Assembly (NCBI GenBank): GCA_958295665.1
Contig: OY282559.1
Span: 126,827,605 to 126,891,604 of the forward strand
DNA from: Tipula vernalis
Taxonomy: Eukaryota > Arthropoda > Insecta > Diptera > Tipulidae
Length of the DNA: 64,000 bases
Direction of reading: 5' to 3'
Both the position numbers and the translations under genes were made by a program. The notes under the pieces were generated by a model that was not told the origin of the DNA, made no database searches, and was given only the letters and a program-made list of their open reading frames with translations. Shown here piece by piece: positions 35,385 to 53,048 of the stretch (positions are counted from its first letter, which is position 1; the number at the start of each line of letters is the position of its first letter).

Positions 35385-35595
35385 TTCTAGACGGCATTAG
35401 ACGGAATAAGACGGAAAGGTGGAATGTCGGAAGCCTGAACGCCGAAAGGCCGAATGTCGAAAGGCCGAATGTGTCGATAGCCCGAATGTCGAAAGTCAGA
35501 ATATCGAAAGGCCGAATTTCGAAAGGCCGAATGTGTCGAAAGACCGAATAGGTCGAAAGGCCGATTGTGTCGAAAGGCCAAATGTCGAAAGGAAG
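35385..35595 (+). repeat. Minisatellite of CGAAAGGCCGAATGT-like units, forward arm
   Basis: About 13 units of 14-18 bases, each a variant of CGAAAGGCCGAATGT, ending at GTCGAAAGGAAGTTGTG. The open frames across it are products of the repeat. An inverted partner lies at 35866-36066. Confidence 0.9.
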
Positions 35596-35865
35596 TTGTG
35601 TGAAATTGATTTTAATTTAATTTTTCATGTTTTTATAAATGAAAATTTTCAAAATTTATATTTTGATGAAAACCAAAATTTATATTATTATCAAAATTTT
35701 TGTATAAAAATGTTTAATAGTAAATTGCCTTAAATGTTAAAATCTTCTTATGTTTTTTTTTGTCATATAATTAAAAATTAATTAATTATAGTAAAAAAAG
35801 AAAAATAAATAAATTTTTTTTCCGACAAAATTTGATCACATTAATATGCAAGATATAAATTTCCA

Positions 35866-36066
35866 CACGTTCGGCCTTTCGACCCATTCGACCTTTCGAC
35901 CCATTCGACCTATAGACATTCGGCCTTTCAACACTTTCCCCCTTTCGACCCAGTCGGCCATTAGACATTCGGCCATTCGATATTCGGCCTTCCGACCCAT
36001 TCGGCCTTTCGGTGTTCGGTCTTTCGACATTCAGCCTTCCGACATTCGGCCTTCAAACATCGAACG
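35866..36066 (-). repeat. Minisatellite, inverted arm
   Basis: About 13 units of ACATTCGGCCTTTCG-like sequence, the reverse complement of the unit at 35385-35595. The inner flank (ATTTCCACAC at 35859-35868) resembles the complement of the inner flank of the forward arm (GTGTGAAAT at 35598-35606), so the pair may have arisen by inverted duplication. The spacer is about 260 bp of AT-rich sequence. Confidence 0.9.
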
Positions 36067-36669
36067 TTAAAAATAAATTATATCTAGTAAGCTTGTTTAA
36101 TAGCAAGACATTCCAATTTCTGTAATGTTGACGTTTCTCAGACGTTTTATTGACATTTTCTGACATTTTAATGATTGACATTTCTACGATATATTGATCG
36201 ATACATTAGTTTTTGATTGCTTTATTAAAATCGCGTTTAAAGGTATTATTTCTGAGCAATAAATTCTCTTGGTATAAGAGAATCACTCTTGAAGCAAGTT
36301 TAGGAAAAAGCGCTGGGACAAACATATACTATATAAAATGAAATCGTATGTGACGAGGAGGTGGCATTCGGTGACAAAAGGTTATTAACGTTAGTTCTGA
36401 TATTGTATTATTTGTGTTTTATTATTTTGAATTCTCGAACCGTTCAAAGTGGTGCTAAGCACTGAGTGAAGAATCATATCGGTCAATTCTGACATTGCTC
36501 ACCTAATATTGTGAAACGACATAAATTGTCAGAAAACAAATTATTAATATTGTGGATGCTCTCTAAACTCTAACTCTCTCTCTCTCTCTCTAAGTATAAT
36601 AAAGATGTATAACTGGATTTAATTGTTAAAGGTCGAAGATTAAAATACGTGTCAGTTCTAAATAGTCTA

Positions 36670-37093
36670 ACAAGGGAATCTTTGAACTGTCAAATTCAAA
36701 ACATTATAAAAACTATTCTTAGCTGTAGTACTCTGTAACACATTAACAAAACCTTTTTTACTGGAAACCAAGGACTTTTTAGGGATTAAAACCACCCCTT
36801 AATTTATCCTAAAAAAAAAATTTTTTTTTTCGATATATCCCGACTTCAAAAAAGTTTTTTGATAAAACAAATTAGTAATTATTCCTCATAAAAAGTACAA
36901 GTAATCGATATTAAATTAGATTGTAAGGGTTGCATATCTATTTTTTTAGAGGATGAAATTAGCTTTTTTCGCAAATTAAGGGGTGGTTTTAACCTCTAAA
37001 AAGGGATTGGTTGCTGATTAAAACAATGGTTTCGTTAATGTCTCACAGAGTACTACAACTTTTTGAATTTGATAGTACATAAGGTTCCCTTGT
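36670..37093. mobile_element. MITE with about 135-bp terminal inverted repeats
   Basis: It starts ACAAGGGAATC and ends GGTTCCCTTGT. The arms share TCAAATTCAAAA, GTAGTACTCTGT, CATTAACAAAACC and, at their inner ends, AAAACCACCCCTTAATTT. The centre is AT-rich and non-coding. No clear target duplication. Confidence 0.75.
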
Positions 37094-38059
37094 AAGATTA
37101 TTTGTGAGTCTGTGATTTGGCGGCATGAGAGTGGAAGGTTTATATTGCCATGACCAATGGTGATGTTGGGGAAGAGGTCTCAAAATTTAAGAAAATACCT
37201 GCCTAAAATAATAGAAAACGTTTGCAAAATATAAGTGGTTAGTTTGGTGATTTTTAATCGACGCTTTTGTAAAGTGTCGTCTGAGAAGACGGATAGACCC
37301 AAATTTTTTATTTTTATTTCGAAACGGTATAAAATTCAGTATTATATAAACGATAAATATAAAAAATATATACAACGGGTAATCAACATTTAGTAGTAGA
37401 GGCTGATTTAATTTGTAATTTCTAAATATTAGATTCTCTTAAACTGTACAAATAAAGTTTTCTGAATTGGACGTAGTCCTATATTATTAGGTCGTGTCTC
37501 GGACACAAGCTCGTCGGTTTTTTTTTGTAGGTGTTTGCTGATTTGGTCTTTGTTTTTGGTGCCTTGAGGGTCGAAATCTCAGAGAGCAGTTTACTTTAAA
37601 AAACCAAACATTCACCTTTCCATTGGCGGAGTACTTCATTTTATAGTCGCCTGAGGTAATAAACTATAAATTAAGAACTGAAAAGCTTACCTTTAACATA
37701 ATGGACGGTTTGATTTAGCGAATTTTATATCCGTAAAGCAAAACACGTGCATGAATTTATTATTCATATTGCAAGTGTTGGTATAATTTTTAAATTTGAG
37801 CAGGTGTCTTTAAAATGTTTAACAGTAGGAAATGTAACATTGGATTCATTTGAATCCTTAAATATTTGGCAAATAGTCGGTATTTTTAGTGATAGTGCCA
37901 AAGTGTCTAAAGAAGATATTTAGATATAGTGGTGCAGGAGCCAGTATGAAATGATTATTATTATGAAGAAAAACAATACCGTCGTACTCGTCAGATGAAT
38001 TTCAAGATCATTTTAGAATTATTAATTATGTAAATAAGCATAAAATGAAATCAGTACCA

Positions 38060-38285
38060 TTTGTAGAAATTACTGTCAATAATTTGAAACAGGACTTCAT
38101 ACAAATTAACTTTAATATCAAACTATCGTCGACAAGGGTGTTTATAGAGAGAGCGTTTTGAATATTAAAAGGGAAATGTACAAAATTAAAATTTTACAAA
38201 TTAGTAACATGGAGATGGGCAATGAAATTATCTCAGCAAGTTGTATATTGCAAAATACTATAAGAGAAAATATCTGATTTAAATC
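38060..38285 (+). pseudogene. PIF/Harbinger-like transposase C-terminal scrap
   Basis: A reading through one stop and one frameshift gives FNIKLSSTRVFIERAF, then ILKGKCTKLKFYK, then EMGNEIISASCILQNTI. This matches the end of DDE_Tnp_4-type nucleases (the N-LSSAR-ERAFG-LKGR block followed by a CILHN motif). The Glu of the ERAF block is the usual third catalytic residue. Upstream catalytic Asp motifs are not recognisable, and no TIRs are assigned. The call rests on this motif alone. Confidence 0.55.
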
Positions 38286-38769
38286 AACCTGATTTTTAGC
38301 GATTTAAATCATTTTTTATTATATGTATTTTAATCCTTTATTCAAGTGGATCTAACTTTATTGGATGTCAAGTGCATCCATTATAGAAATAAAGTCATAT
38401 TCGAAATTATGGACGAGCCAAATTTCAGAAGCAATTATGTACCATATCTTTGAGCTGAATCAATCTTACAAAGTATTTGATTGTGACTTAACTAATGAGT
38501 TAACATCATTTCAAAATTTCAAATTAATTTGAAATTAACAAAATTGATCAAATTGTTTTTATTTATTATATATTTTTCAATAAGGAGAACATTTTTATTT
38601 AATAGTGCTACTGTTTCTTTATTTATTAGTACATCTTGAAAACAAATTATGATGGCTTAAAATATTTTAAACATTATTTTAATTTTATTAAGAAAATACC
38701 TTTAAATTTCACTGTAAAATTTATTTTGTATTTGGTTAGTCCAACAAACTAAAAATATTCGTATACAAC

Positions 38770-39760
38770 TAAAATAAGTATATTAAATTCTGTAAATCCT
38801 GTAAATTCAATACATTTTAAAAATTCTGTAAATTCTATACAAATTCTAAAAAATTTATAAATTCTATATATTGTATGAATAAAAAAACTTGAAATTTTGT
38901 AGATTTTTTGAGTACTATAAATTATTGTTTCATGTTTGTCTATTCTATAAATTCTACAAATTCAAATATTACTAAATATAAAAATTCCATAACTTGTATA
39001 AATTTCATAAACTTTATAAATTCTTTGAGTGCTACAAATTTTATAAATAATTTTTGTAAATTCTGTAACTTCGATAAAGTCTATAAATCTTAAAAATCAT
39101 ATATATTTTATACATTTTATAAATTTTACCAATTCTATAAGTTTCATCAATTCTACAAAATCTATAAATTTCATTAATTTCTATAAATTCAGTAAATTTT
39201 AAAAAATGGATGAATTCTATAAAACTTTAAAAAATCAGTAGGTTCTTTAAATCCTATAAACCCTATAAATTTAATAAGTATTCTATAAATTCCATAAATT
39301 TTATAAACCCTAACAATTCTATAAATTTTTAAAATTTTTTAAATCTCAAATTCTAAAAATTTTATAAATTCTTAATATTTTGAAGATTCTAAGTTCTATA
39401 AATTGATTTAACTGACAGAGTTTTATAAATTCTACAAACTCAAATTGATTTTCCTTTTTTCTTACTAAAAATTCCCTAATATCTCCAAATACTATAAGTT
39501 TTTTAAAAAGAGCGAAATTATCAAGAATTTTGCAAGTTCAGTTTCGAATTTGCAAAATTCTTTGAAATTTCCCTCTTCGTAAAAAATAATTATTTGGTGA
39601 ATGATTCGGAAGAATCTTACCTGTATATCAAACACTATAAATTTGATAAATTCTTTGAATTCTGAAAATTTTATAAATTGGATGTATTCTTTAAATTTTA
39701 AAAATTCTACAAATTCTTTAAATTCTGTAAATTCTATATTTTCTAAAAATTTTTAATTTG
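38770..39760 (+). repeat. Degenerate array of TTCTATAAA-like words
   Basis: Words such as ATTCTATAAATT, ATTCTGTAAATT and ATTCTACAAATT recur at 8-20-base spacing over about 1 kb, broken by about 200 bases of unrelated sequence near 39430-39630. The 61-codon frame at 38908-39093 is a product of the repeat. Confidence 0.85.
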
Positions 39761-40008
39761 TCTCAATCAGAAAAAACCGACAATTGCGCTTATTTCTTTT
39801 TAAAATTTTCAAATATAAGCAATTTTTGCCATCGCTTGCATATACTATATTTGAGAAAGCTTCTTTCCACCTCGACATACCTTAAAAACCTGGAAACAAT
39901 GCTACTTTGGTTTTTAAACGTTTATATTGTATTATGCTACGGAATTCATCTGGAATTAACTATATTTGACAAAATTTGTATTTACATAAAAATCTGGGCG
40001 GGCTCCAC

Positions 40009-40870
40009 CAAAGCAACCTTGATTATACAAAGCCAAAGTCTAAAAAACGAAGCTTTTATAAAGGAATTAGAAACGAGGAACAACCAAACTTTTCATAGTT
40101 AAACACACAAAACATATGGGAAATCACTTTTATCCTAAAACAAATTTGTAAATGAAAACGTTACAAATTCTTAATTATGATTTCTGAAATGATTTCAGAA
40201 ATGTTTGAATTTCAACATATATGAATGTCGTTTAAGTAAATCGTTTTCATTTTCTTGTAATAATTAATTTATTTAAACCAAAATATAAACAAAAAAAATC
40301 ATAACAACAGCATTCTGGTCAAATTGAAATAAAAGCTTACTACAATTCGTGTGGTCATTAAGTCAATATTCATTACATAGATGGCAGTGATGGCCGTAAA
40401 AATTTGGTAATATCGTACCAAAAACTACCACCTGGGGAAATTTCAATTTCAAAAATTTTAGGAAAAGAAAAAGAAATTCACAAAATATTAAGAACGTGTG
40501 ACAATTTTGTGATTAAACCATTTTTTGTATTCTTCTGTAAACAACTTAGACATCTTACGTACACTAGTAAAACTAAAGATAAATTTAGCAAGTATTATTT
40601 TAAATCGTCAGAGCCAACTTTGATGTATTTTTCAAAATGAAAGTTTGAAAAATATATTTTAGAAATAATTTAATTTTAATATTTCTACAATTAACATTTA
40701 TTTAATACCAATATAACCTTCTTGTATTTTGTTGTTAGAGATATGTAGGAAACTTTTAGATAAATATTTTATAATATTTTTGCTATTTTCATTGAAAAAC
40801 TTGAAGGTAAAAAACACCATTTTTATTATGGATTACTATGGAAATCAGTGAAAAATTATACCACTAAAAA
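40009..40870 (-). repeat. Right arm of a widely spaced inverted repeat
   Basis: Reverse-complement partner of 32251-33100. A 78-codon open frame on the plus strand here (40404-40640) is not preserved in the other arm, so it is probably incidental. Confidence 0.9.
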
Positions 40871-47338
<6,468 letters not shown>

Positions 47339-49504
47339 ATGAGTGAAAATAATATTAATGTGGACATGAATGAAATACCGTTATCTTCCGTCGAATATTC
47401 TGGAGATATTCTTGTAATTGAAGCACGTTTTGTTGAAGTATTTCAATTACTTAAATCGTGGGAATTGGACAAATATTTTGAAAGATTTCAATGTAAGTAT
47501 ATTTTGTACTTAAGTTTTTGAATAATTAATTTTTAATAATTATTTCTCTGATGTGTTATTAAGTGTACAATGATTTCTTTACTAATTTATAGATTGTGGT
47601 GTAGATATTGAAGCATTCAAAATTTTAAAAGAGCGCCACATTGATCAAATATTTAATAAAGACGAAGATCTAGGCGCTAAGACAAAATTTGAAAATCGGT
47701 TAAGTACATATATTGAGTCTTCAAAAACTCCATCAACTATTTCTAGAACCAGCAGTTTTGATCAATTCTTGGAAGAAACAAATAGTGACAATGTAAGTTT
47801 AAATATTAATAAAATTTTGTTTATATTTTAATACAATTTTGTACTTAAATTTTAAATTTGTAAGAGTCTAGGTTTTTGATGTTAAAAAATTACTGGATAC
47901 AACTCACTTAGGACGGAGTATAATTAACTGTTATAAAACCAACACCAGCTTGAATGATAATTATAGAAATAGTTTAACCCAACTTATCGTAGAACAACTT
48001 GTCCATCAAAACATATTTACAGTAAAGCCAGCTCACTTTAAAAGTTTAAGTCAACAAATCGGAAAAAATTTTCCGAAAGAAAACGAGGTAAGCTAATTTT
48101 CAGTTTATGCGTTTTGACCAATAGCGTTTTCTTTTATCTCTAAGCTGTAAATTTGTTTTGTGTACCAATAAATTACAACTTAAGACATATTCAGATTCCG
48201 CGGAATTAAAATAGAAAAACCGTTAAGCATATGTTATATTTTTTTCATTTTACAGGATATACATATATTACTTCCACCGTAAAAACACAAAACCTGGAGG
48301 GCTTATGTATAATAAATACCATAATTGTCTAACAAAATTTAGAAAATTAGATCCTAATTTTAAAAAGTACTCTGCGTCTACATCCAAGGCTTCAGAAAAT
48401 CTAATTGAAATTGCAGAAAACGAAAAAAATCTAAGTAATTTTGATTAATCAATATTTAGTCACTAATTTGAAATTTTGTTATTTTATTCCAACCTCCATA
48501 TTTCACAGCTTTTGACGATATACGGAACTTAAATCTAAACAAAATTGGTTAAATAACAACATCGAGCCGATTGACACTATTTTTAAATATTGGAAGGAAA
48601 CCGCGAAATATCGGGAGCTTCATTTAAAGAAAAGTAAAATAATAGATATTGTGCAGCAATGGAAGTTGTATAAACAATCTTTTGGACATACTTTGGTAAT
48701 TTTTTTTAACTATATATGTTTAAGTAGTAATAACTAGTGTTGATCTTAATTTTATACGACAGGTTGAAATTGATTTCCAACATATTTACAATGGAAAAGA
48801 GCAATATTTATTTGACAAATGGAAAGAATTTTCTAAACAAGCACCCATATTTTTAAAGAAAAATTTAAGGATTGTTCAAGTGTGAATTTGCTTCACCAAT
48901 TAGCTGAGACCACTGTTACAGAAGGTGGAAAATCTTTAAATTATAAATTACCTAAATCTTACAGAGTTGTTTTCTTTTTTCTTTAGATTCGTTCAACGTT
49001 AACATATTTATTTTGTTACACGCAATCATAACACCTACGCACAGAAGTGTCGTCATCGAAGCCAACTCCAGTAAAAAGAGAATCTTAAAAGCAACAATTA
49101 AGGATTCACAAAATAGCTGTGTTTATCTCGTTAAAACGTCCAATGATGTAAATCTCAAAATAATAGATTTAATTGATAGTGCATATAAAGCTAAAAAAAC
49201 TATTCAGCCATTTATAATAGTACTAGGTAATGACTTTTTTAATATAAGAGGATTTTATGTATATGTTAATGATATAATTTATGAAGTTCCAACTTTTTTA
49301 AAAGCAATAGATATTTGCTTTAAGCTTTTTCACATTTTTCATTTAAAATATCCAGTGGAGTCAGTTTTATGTGGGACTTTTATTCAAAACTTTTTCTACG
49401 AAATTTATTTACCCACCGATCCTAAAAATTCCAAATTAATAACCGCAATAGATTATTTTGCTGAAAAATGTGTTTTTACTTCCGACTTGCTTGTAATTAA
49501 TTAA
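47339..49504 (+). pseudogene. ORF1 of two-gene element: spliced SAM-domain protein, apparently frameshifted
   Basis: The ATG is at 47339. Three exons join cleanly: 47339-47492 (donor GTAAGTAT), 47593-47792 (donor GTAAGTTT) and 47872-48087 (donor GTAAGC), with phases 1, 0 and 0. Together the first two encode a SAM-like fold (LLKSWELDKYFERFQ, then CGVDIEAFKILKERHIDQIF and KTKFENRL), a helical domain used for protein self-association. Exon three starts VFDVKKLLDTTHLGRSII. Later likely exons are 48256-48434, 48509-48695 and 48763-49504. Frame is lost in exon four by an insertion in ATATACATATAT (48256-48268), again in exon five, and again near 48858 and in a T-run near 48971. The last 163 codons are open and include QPFIIVLGND. 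All five introns are 67-168 bp. ORF2 follows 43 bp after the stop. The protein family is not one I can name; the SAM domain is inferred from pattern only. Confidence 0.65.
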
Positions 49505-49547
49505 AACCTTAAAATATTTTTGACACTTAATCTAATTGAATATAAAA

Positions 49548-52028
49548 ATGAATTGTGTATGTTTCGTTTGTTTTGAAAATTTTAATGATACTTCTAGATT
49601 CTTTTTCCATTTAAAAAACATTCATTTTCTTTTACCAAATTCTACTTATATTTGTGGAATATTAAATTGTGGACAAGGTTTTACTGGATTTCGGAATTTT
49701 TCAAAACATATTAAAAATCATTATAAATTTGTTATAGCTGCCAATAAAGAACACTCTTTTTCTGGACAAAATGTTGAATATTCTTATGACTTAAATAGTA
49801 GTATTATAAACCAAAACACAGAAAAAATTCAAAATATCACAAATTCAACTATTAATATAAATAATAATGATTCGCAAGTAATGCTAACTGAAATAAACCA
49901 AAGTAAATTATCACTAATAAATAACAATTTTCAAGATGTCAAAAGCAAAATATTAAAATTTTCTTGTAAATATTTTTCTAAGTGCAATCTTCCAAGAAGG
50001 CAAGCCATTGAACTGCAAGAAGATATTGCAGTTTTAACTTCAGCATTTGGTGTACAACTTGAACTCTTAATTCAATCTGAAGTCATTTCAGAAACCTTTA
50101 GAAACACAGTTAACGATTTAATCAACTTATGCCACTTTCCTTTCCAAGATCATAAAACGGAATATAAGTTTATACAAGTATTAAGCAAAAATGATTTATT
50201 TATATATCCTAAAATAATTCACATAGATAATAGTATTTCTACCATTATTAAAAATTATCAAGTAACATTAGGATCTAAAGTAGCAAAAGGCGGTATTTTG
50301 CCTATGAGCTTTCTAATTAGAAAATATTTTGAAATACCTGGGATTTTGAATTTGTATCTTGAGAATATGAATAAATTGGAGAAGTCTAAAGAAATAAGAA
50401 ATTTTATAAATTGTAGAATTTGGCAGGAAAAATCCAATACATTTGAAAATAGAACTGTTATTCCCTTTTTCGTTTACATAGATGATATAGACATGAACAA
50501 TCCACTCAGTTCACATACTGATGCATTGACAGTTGTGTACTTTTGTTTTCCGACAGCTCCCGAATTTATAAAATCAAAACTGACTCACTATTTTCTAGCA
50601 GCCATTATTAAATCAAAAGACGTAAAGTCATTTGGTAACGAAAGAAGCTTCCACACATTTATTGAAGAACTAAATTCGATAGAAAATTCTCCAATTCAAA
50701 TAAACGGACCTGATATTCATTTTAAATTAGGTTTAATTCTGGGAGATAATTTGGCATTAAATTGCACTTTAGGGTTTAATAAATCTTTTTCTTCTAAAGT
50801 ATTTTGCAGATTTTGCACTTGTAATTCCGATGAGACAAAAGTTTTATGCAAAGAAAATGAAAGTACCGTTCGATCTATTTTATCTTATAATGAACAAGTG
50901 GCTATGAACAATTCAAAAATTACCGGTATCTATGAAAATTCTGTTTTCAATTCTTTAAATTCCTTTCATGTTGTTAAAAATTATGCAGTATATATTATGC
51001 ACGACTTATTCGAAGGTGTTTTGAATTATGATCTTGCTCATGTTTTTTCCTATATGATTTCCAATAAATTCATAACTCTTGAAATTTTAAATATTCGAAA
51101 ACAAGGTTTTAGCTATAACGTAGACGAAATCAGTAATTATTCTAAGCCAATCACGAAAGAACATCTAAATAAGTCTAAGTTTAACATGAGTGCCAGTGAA
51201 ATGTGGTGTTTTGTTCATTTCTTACCTCTCATTATTGGGGACTTAATTCCGAATAATGACAAAGTTTGGCATTTTTTATTAAATATTTTGTCTATAGTAA
51301 ACCTTTGCGTTGTGTCAAAATTTTCCGATGACGATATTCTTCAACTAAAAAATTTAATTAAGCTGCATCATGAGCAATACTTGAAACTATTTAATGATCA
51401 TTTAAAACCCAAACATCATTTAATGGTCCATTACCCGATGATTATAAAAATGGCTGGGCCTTTGAGGGATTTATGGACTTTCCGTTTTGAATCTGTTCAC
51501 AAAACTTGGAAACGATACTTCAATGTTATTAATACAAGAAAAAATCCACCTTTAACATTTTCTCTTAAGTATATGTTTTCATTCGCACACGATGTATTAA
51601 ATTTTAATCTTACACACTGGAATGTTTTGAAAGCTGGAAGAAAACTGAAATTTAGTAAATTCTATGAACAAATTAAGCTCTTGTTTTTGCCTTCTTTTAA
51701 TATCAATGAAAATGACGAATACTTTGAAGCAATAAATTTTAAAAGCACAAAATATAAAAGAGACTGCTTTATATATTTTTTAGTTGAAAATACTTATAAA
51801 TTTTATCAAATAAGAGAAATTTTTAAATTGTCGACAGAGATATACTTTTTATGTCAAAATGTACTATTTGAGTACAATTATCATATTTTGGGATATGTGT
51901 TAAAAAATGAAACTGAATTATTTGAAATAAAAAATGTAAAAGATGTTGAACATCCTCCAATTTTTATTTATGATTTACCAACAGGTAAAAAGGCATTACG
52001 TATCAAAAAGCCATATATTAATTTTTAA
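49548..52028 (+). CDS. ORF2 of two-gene element: C2H2-finger transposase-like protein
   Basis: An uninterrupted 826-codon frame without introns. I take the ATG at 49548; an upstream in-frame TTG is unlikely in a eukaryote. Residues 1-60 hold two C2H2 fingers: CFVCFENFNDTSRFFFHLKN with its His pair (C-X2-C-X12-H-X4-H), and CGILNCGQGFTGFRNFSKHI with its His pair (C-X4-C-X12-H-X3-H). An Asn-rich linker to about 120 follows. The body has an acidic strand FFVYIDDIDMNNPLSSH (about residues 305-321), LGLILGDNLALNCTLGF, CRFCTC, YIMHDLFEGVLNYDL, MSASEMWCFVHFLPLIIGDLIP, LKPKHHLMVHYP and FRFESVHKTWKRYF. I know this set of motifs from large uncharacterised transposase-like proteins of insects, cnidarians and fish; the Asp and Glu in YIDDID, IMHDLFE and RFESVH are candidate catalytic residues. 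The superfamily is not certain (a CMC/EnSpm relative is possible). DNA cutting or joining is inferred, not shown. Confidence 0.75.
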   Translation: MNCVCFVCFENFNDTSRFFFHLKNIHFLLPNSTYICGILNCGQGFTGFRNFSKHIKNHYKFVIAANKEHSFSGQNVEYSYDLNSSIINQNTEKIQNITNSTININNNDSQVMLTEINQSKLSLINNNFQDVKSKILKFSCKYFSKCNLPRRQAIELQEDIAVLTSAFGVQLELLIQSEVISETFRNTVNDLINLCHFPFQDHKTEYKFIQVLSKNDLFIYPKIIHIDNSISTIIKNYQVTLGSKVAKGGILPMSFLIRKYFEIPGILNLYLENMNKLEKSKEIRNFINCRIWQEKSNTFENRTVIPFFVYIDDIDMNNPLSSHTDALTVVYFCFPTAPEFIKSKLTHYFLAAIIKSKDVKSFGNERSFHTFIEELNSIENSPIQINGPDIHFKLGLILGDNLALNCTLGFNKSFSSKVFCRFCTCNSDETKVLCKENESTVRSILSYNEQVAMNNSKITGIYENSVFNSLNSFHVVKNYAVYIMHDLFEGVLNYDLAHVFSYMISNKFITLEILNIRKQGFSYNVDEISNYSKPITKEHLNKSKFNMSASEMWCFVHFLPLIIGDLIPNNDKVWHFLLNILSIVNLCVVSKFSDDDILQLKNLIKLHHEQYLKLFNDHLKPKHHLMVHYPMIIKMAGPLRDLWTFRFESVHKTWKRYFNVINTRKNPPLTFSLKYMFSFAHDVLNFNLTHWNVLKAGRKLKFSKFYEQIKLLFLPSFNINENDEYFEAINFKSTKYKRDCFIYFLVENTYKFYQIREIFKLSTEIYFLCQNVLFEYNYHILGYVLKNETELFEIKNVKDVEHPPIFIYDLPTGKKALRIKKPYINF

Positions 52029-53048
52029 AATAACAATCAATAATTAATTAAACAATTAGCAATTTAAGTAGTTTCTGTAATTAGTTATTAAGTATTATAA
52101 TTGAATTTATTTATGTTTAAACACAAATTTGTAAAGAATTAAAATTGGTTTTTTATTACATTCATTACATTCATTACAAATTATTTGTTGTTGCCGTATA
52201 AAAGCATCACATTAATTTTATCAGTTTGAAGAAAATTGTGATTTTTTTTCTGTTTTGGTGTGGTTTGGGTTAACACAGTACAAAAGCAGCGCATTGGTTT
52301 GATACGTGGTGGTACACTACGCGGATTTGTTGGCACACTGATTTTGGCTGTGCGGGGACATCTTGCGGATTTGTTGGCGGTTTTGGTATTGTCCGAAAGA
52401 ATACAGCGGTGCATTGGGGGACATCATCCCGGTCCGGTGGAGGCTGAGCACGGAATCACAAGTTGTATCATTGAGATTTACCGTAACAATTGTCGGTATT
52501 GTTAAATGAATTTTTTTATTTTAATTATTCAAATTATAGATTATGCTTAATTATATATATTATTTCTTTGATTAACTTCCGTTTGGGACCATTTTTTTCT
52601 GTTTTTTTTTTTATTTTTTTTTGTTTCAGACACGAGCTCGCGAGTATTTGTTGGTTCATCATTTTTTTTCTCGGTTCGTCTTCCCTGGTCGGAGTTTAAA
52701 TTAAAGAAATACTATGTGCTTTGCTTTGTTCTTGTTTTTTTTGTTTAAAGTAACGTTGTTTCAGAAATTAATTATACTAAAGATTTTCTTTTGTCTAAAC
52801 AATAAATTTAAAGATGTACGGTAAATCTGAAATGAGCCTTTAAATTAAACCACTTATTTTCAGGGGATGAGTTTGTTATACGGGTGTGTGAATTATTTTC
52901 ATTCAATGGCAGCATCATAAGTCTTAACGGGACTCCACCAAAAAGAACCCTCCCAGGCTGAGTGTGAGCTGGCAATTGCTGCAGGTGGAGACCGTGAGAT
53001 ATTCTGTTTACGAAGGTGATCGCAAGGTCACCTTTACGTAACAATCTT
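52029..53048. other. Non-coding stretch with a GC-rich island
   Basis: 52250-52450 is markedly richer in G than its surroundings and contains GCGGATTTGTTGGC twice (about 52319 and 52364). Open frames cross it on both strands, which reflects base composition. The rest is AT-rich. It could be the leader or LTR of the BEL remnant that follows, but I find no repeat partner. Confidence 0.4.

Noticed and set aside
35387..36070. Several 60-104-codon frames on both strands across the CGAAAGGCC minisatellite
   Set aside because: A repeat unit whose length is often a multiple of three keeps several frames open; the peptides just restate the unit.
52250..52450. GC-rich island as a CpG promoter or host exon
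   Set aside because: Open frames on both strands reflect composition; no splice sites, start context or domain support it.
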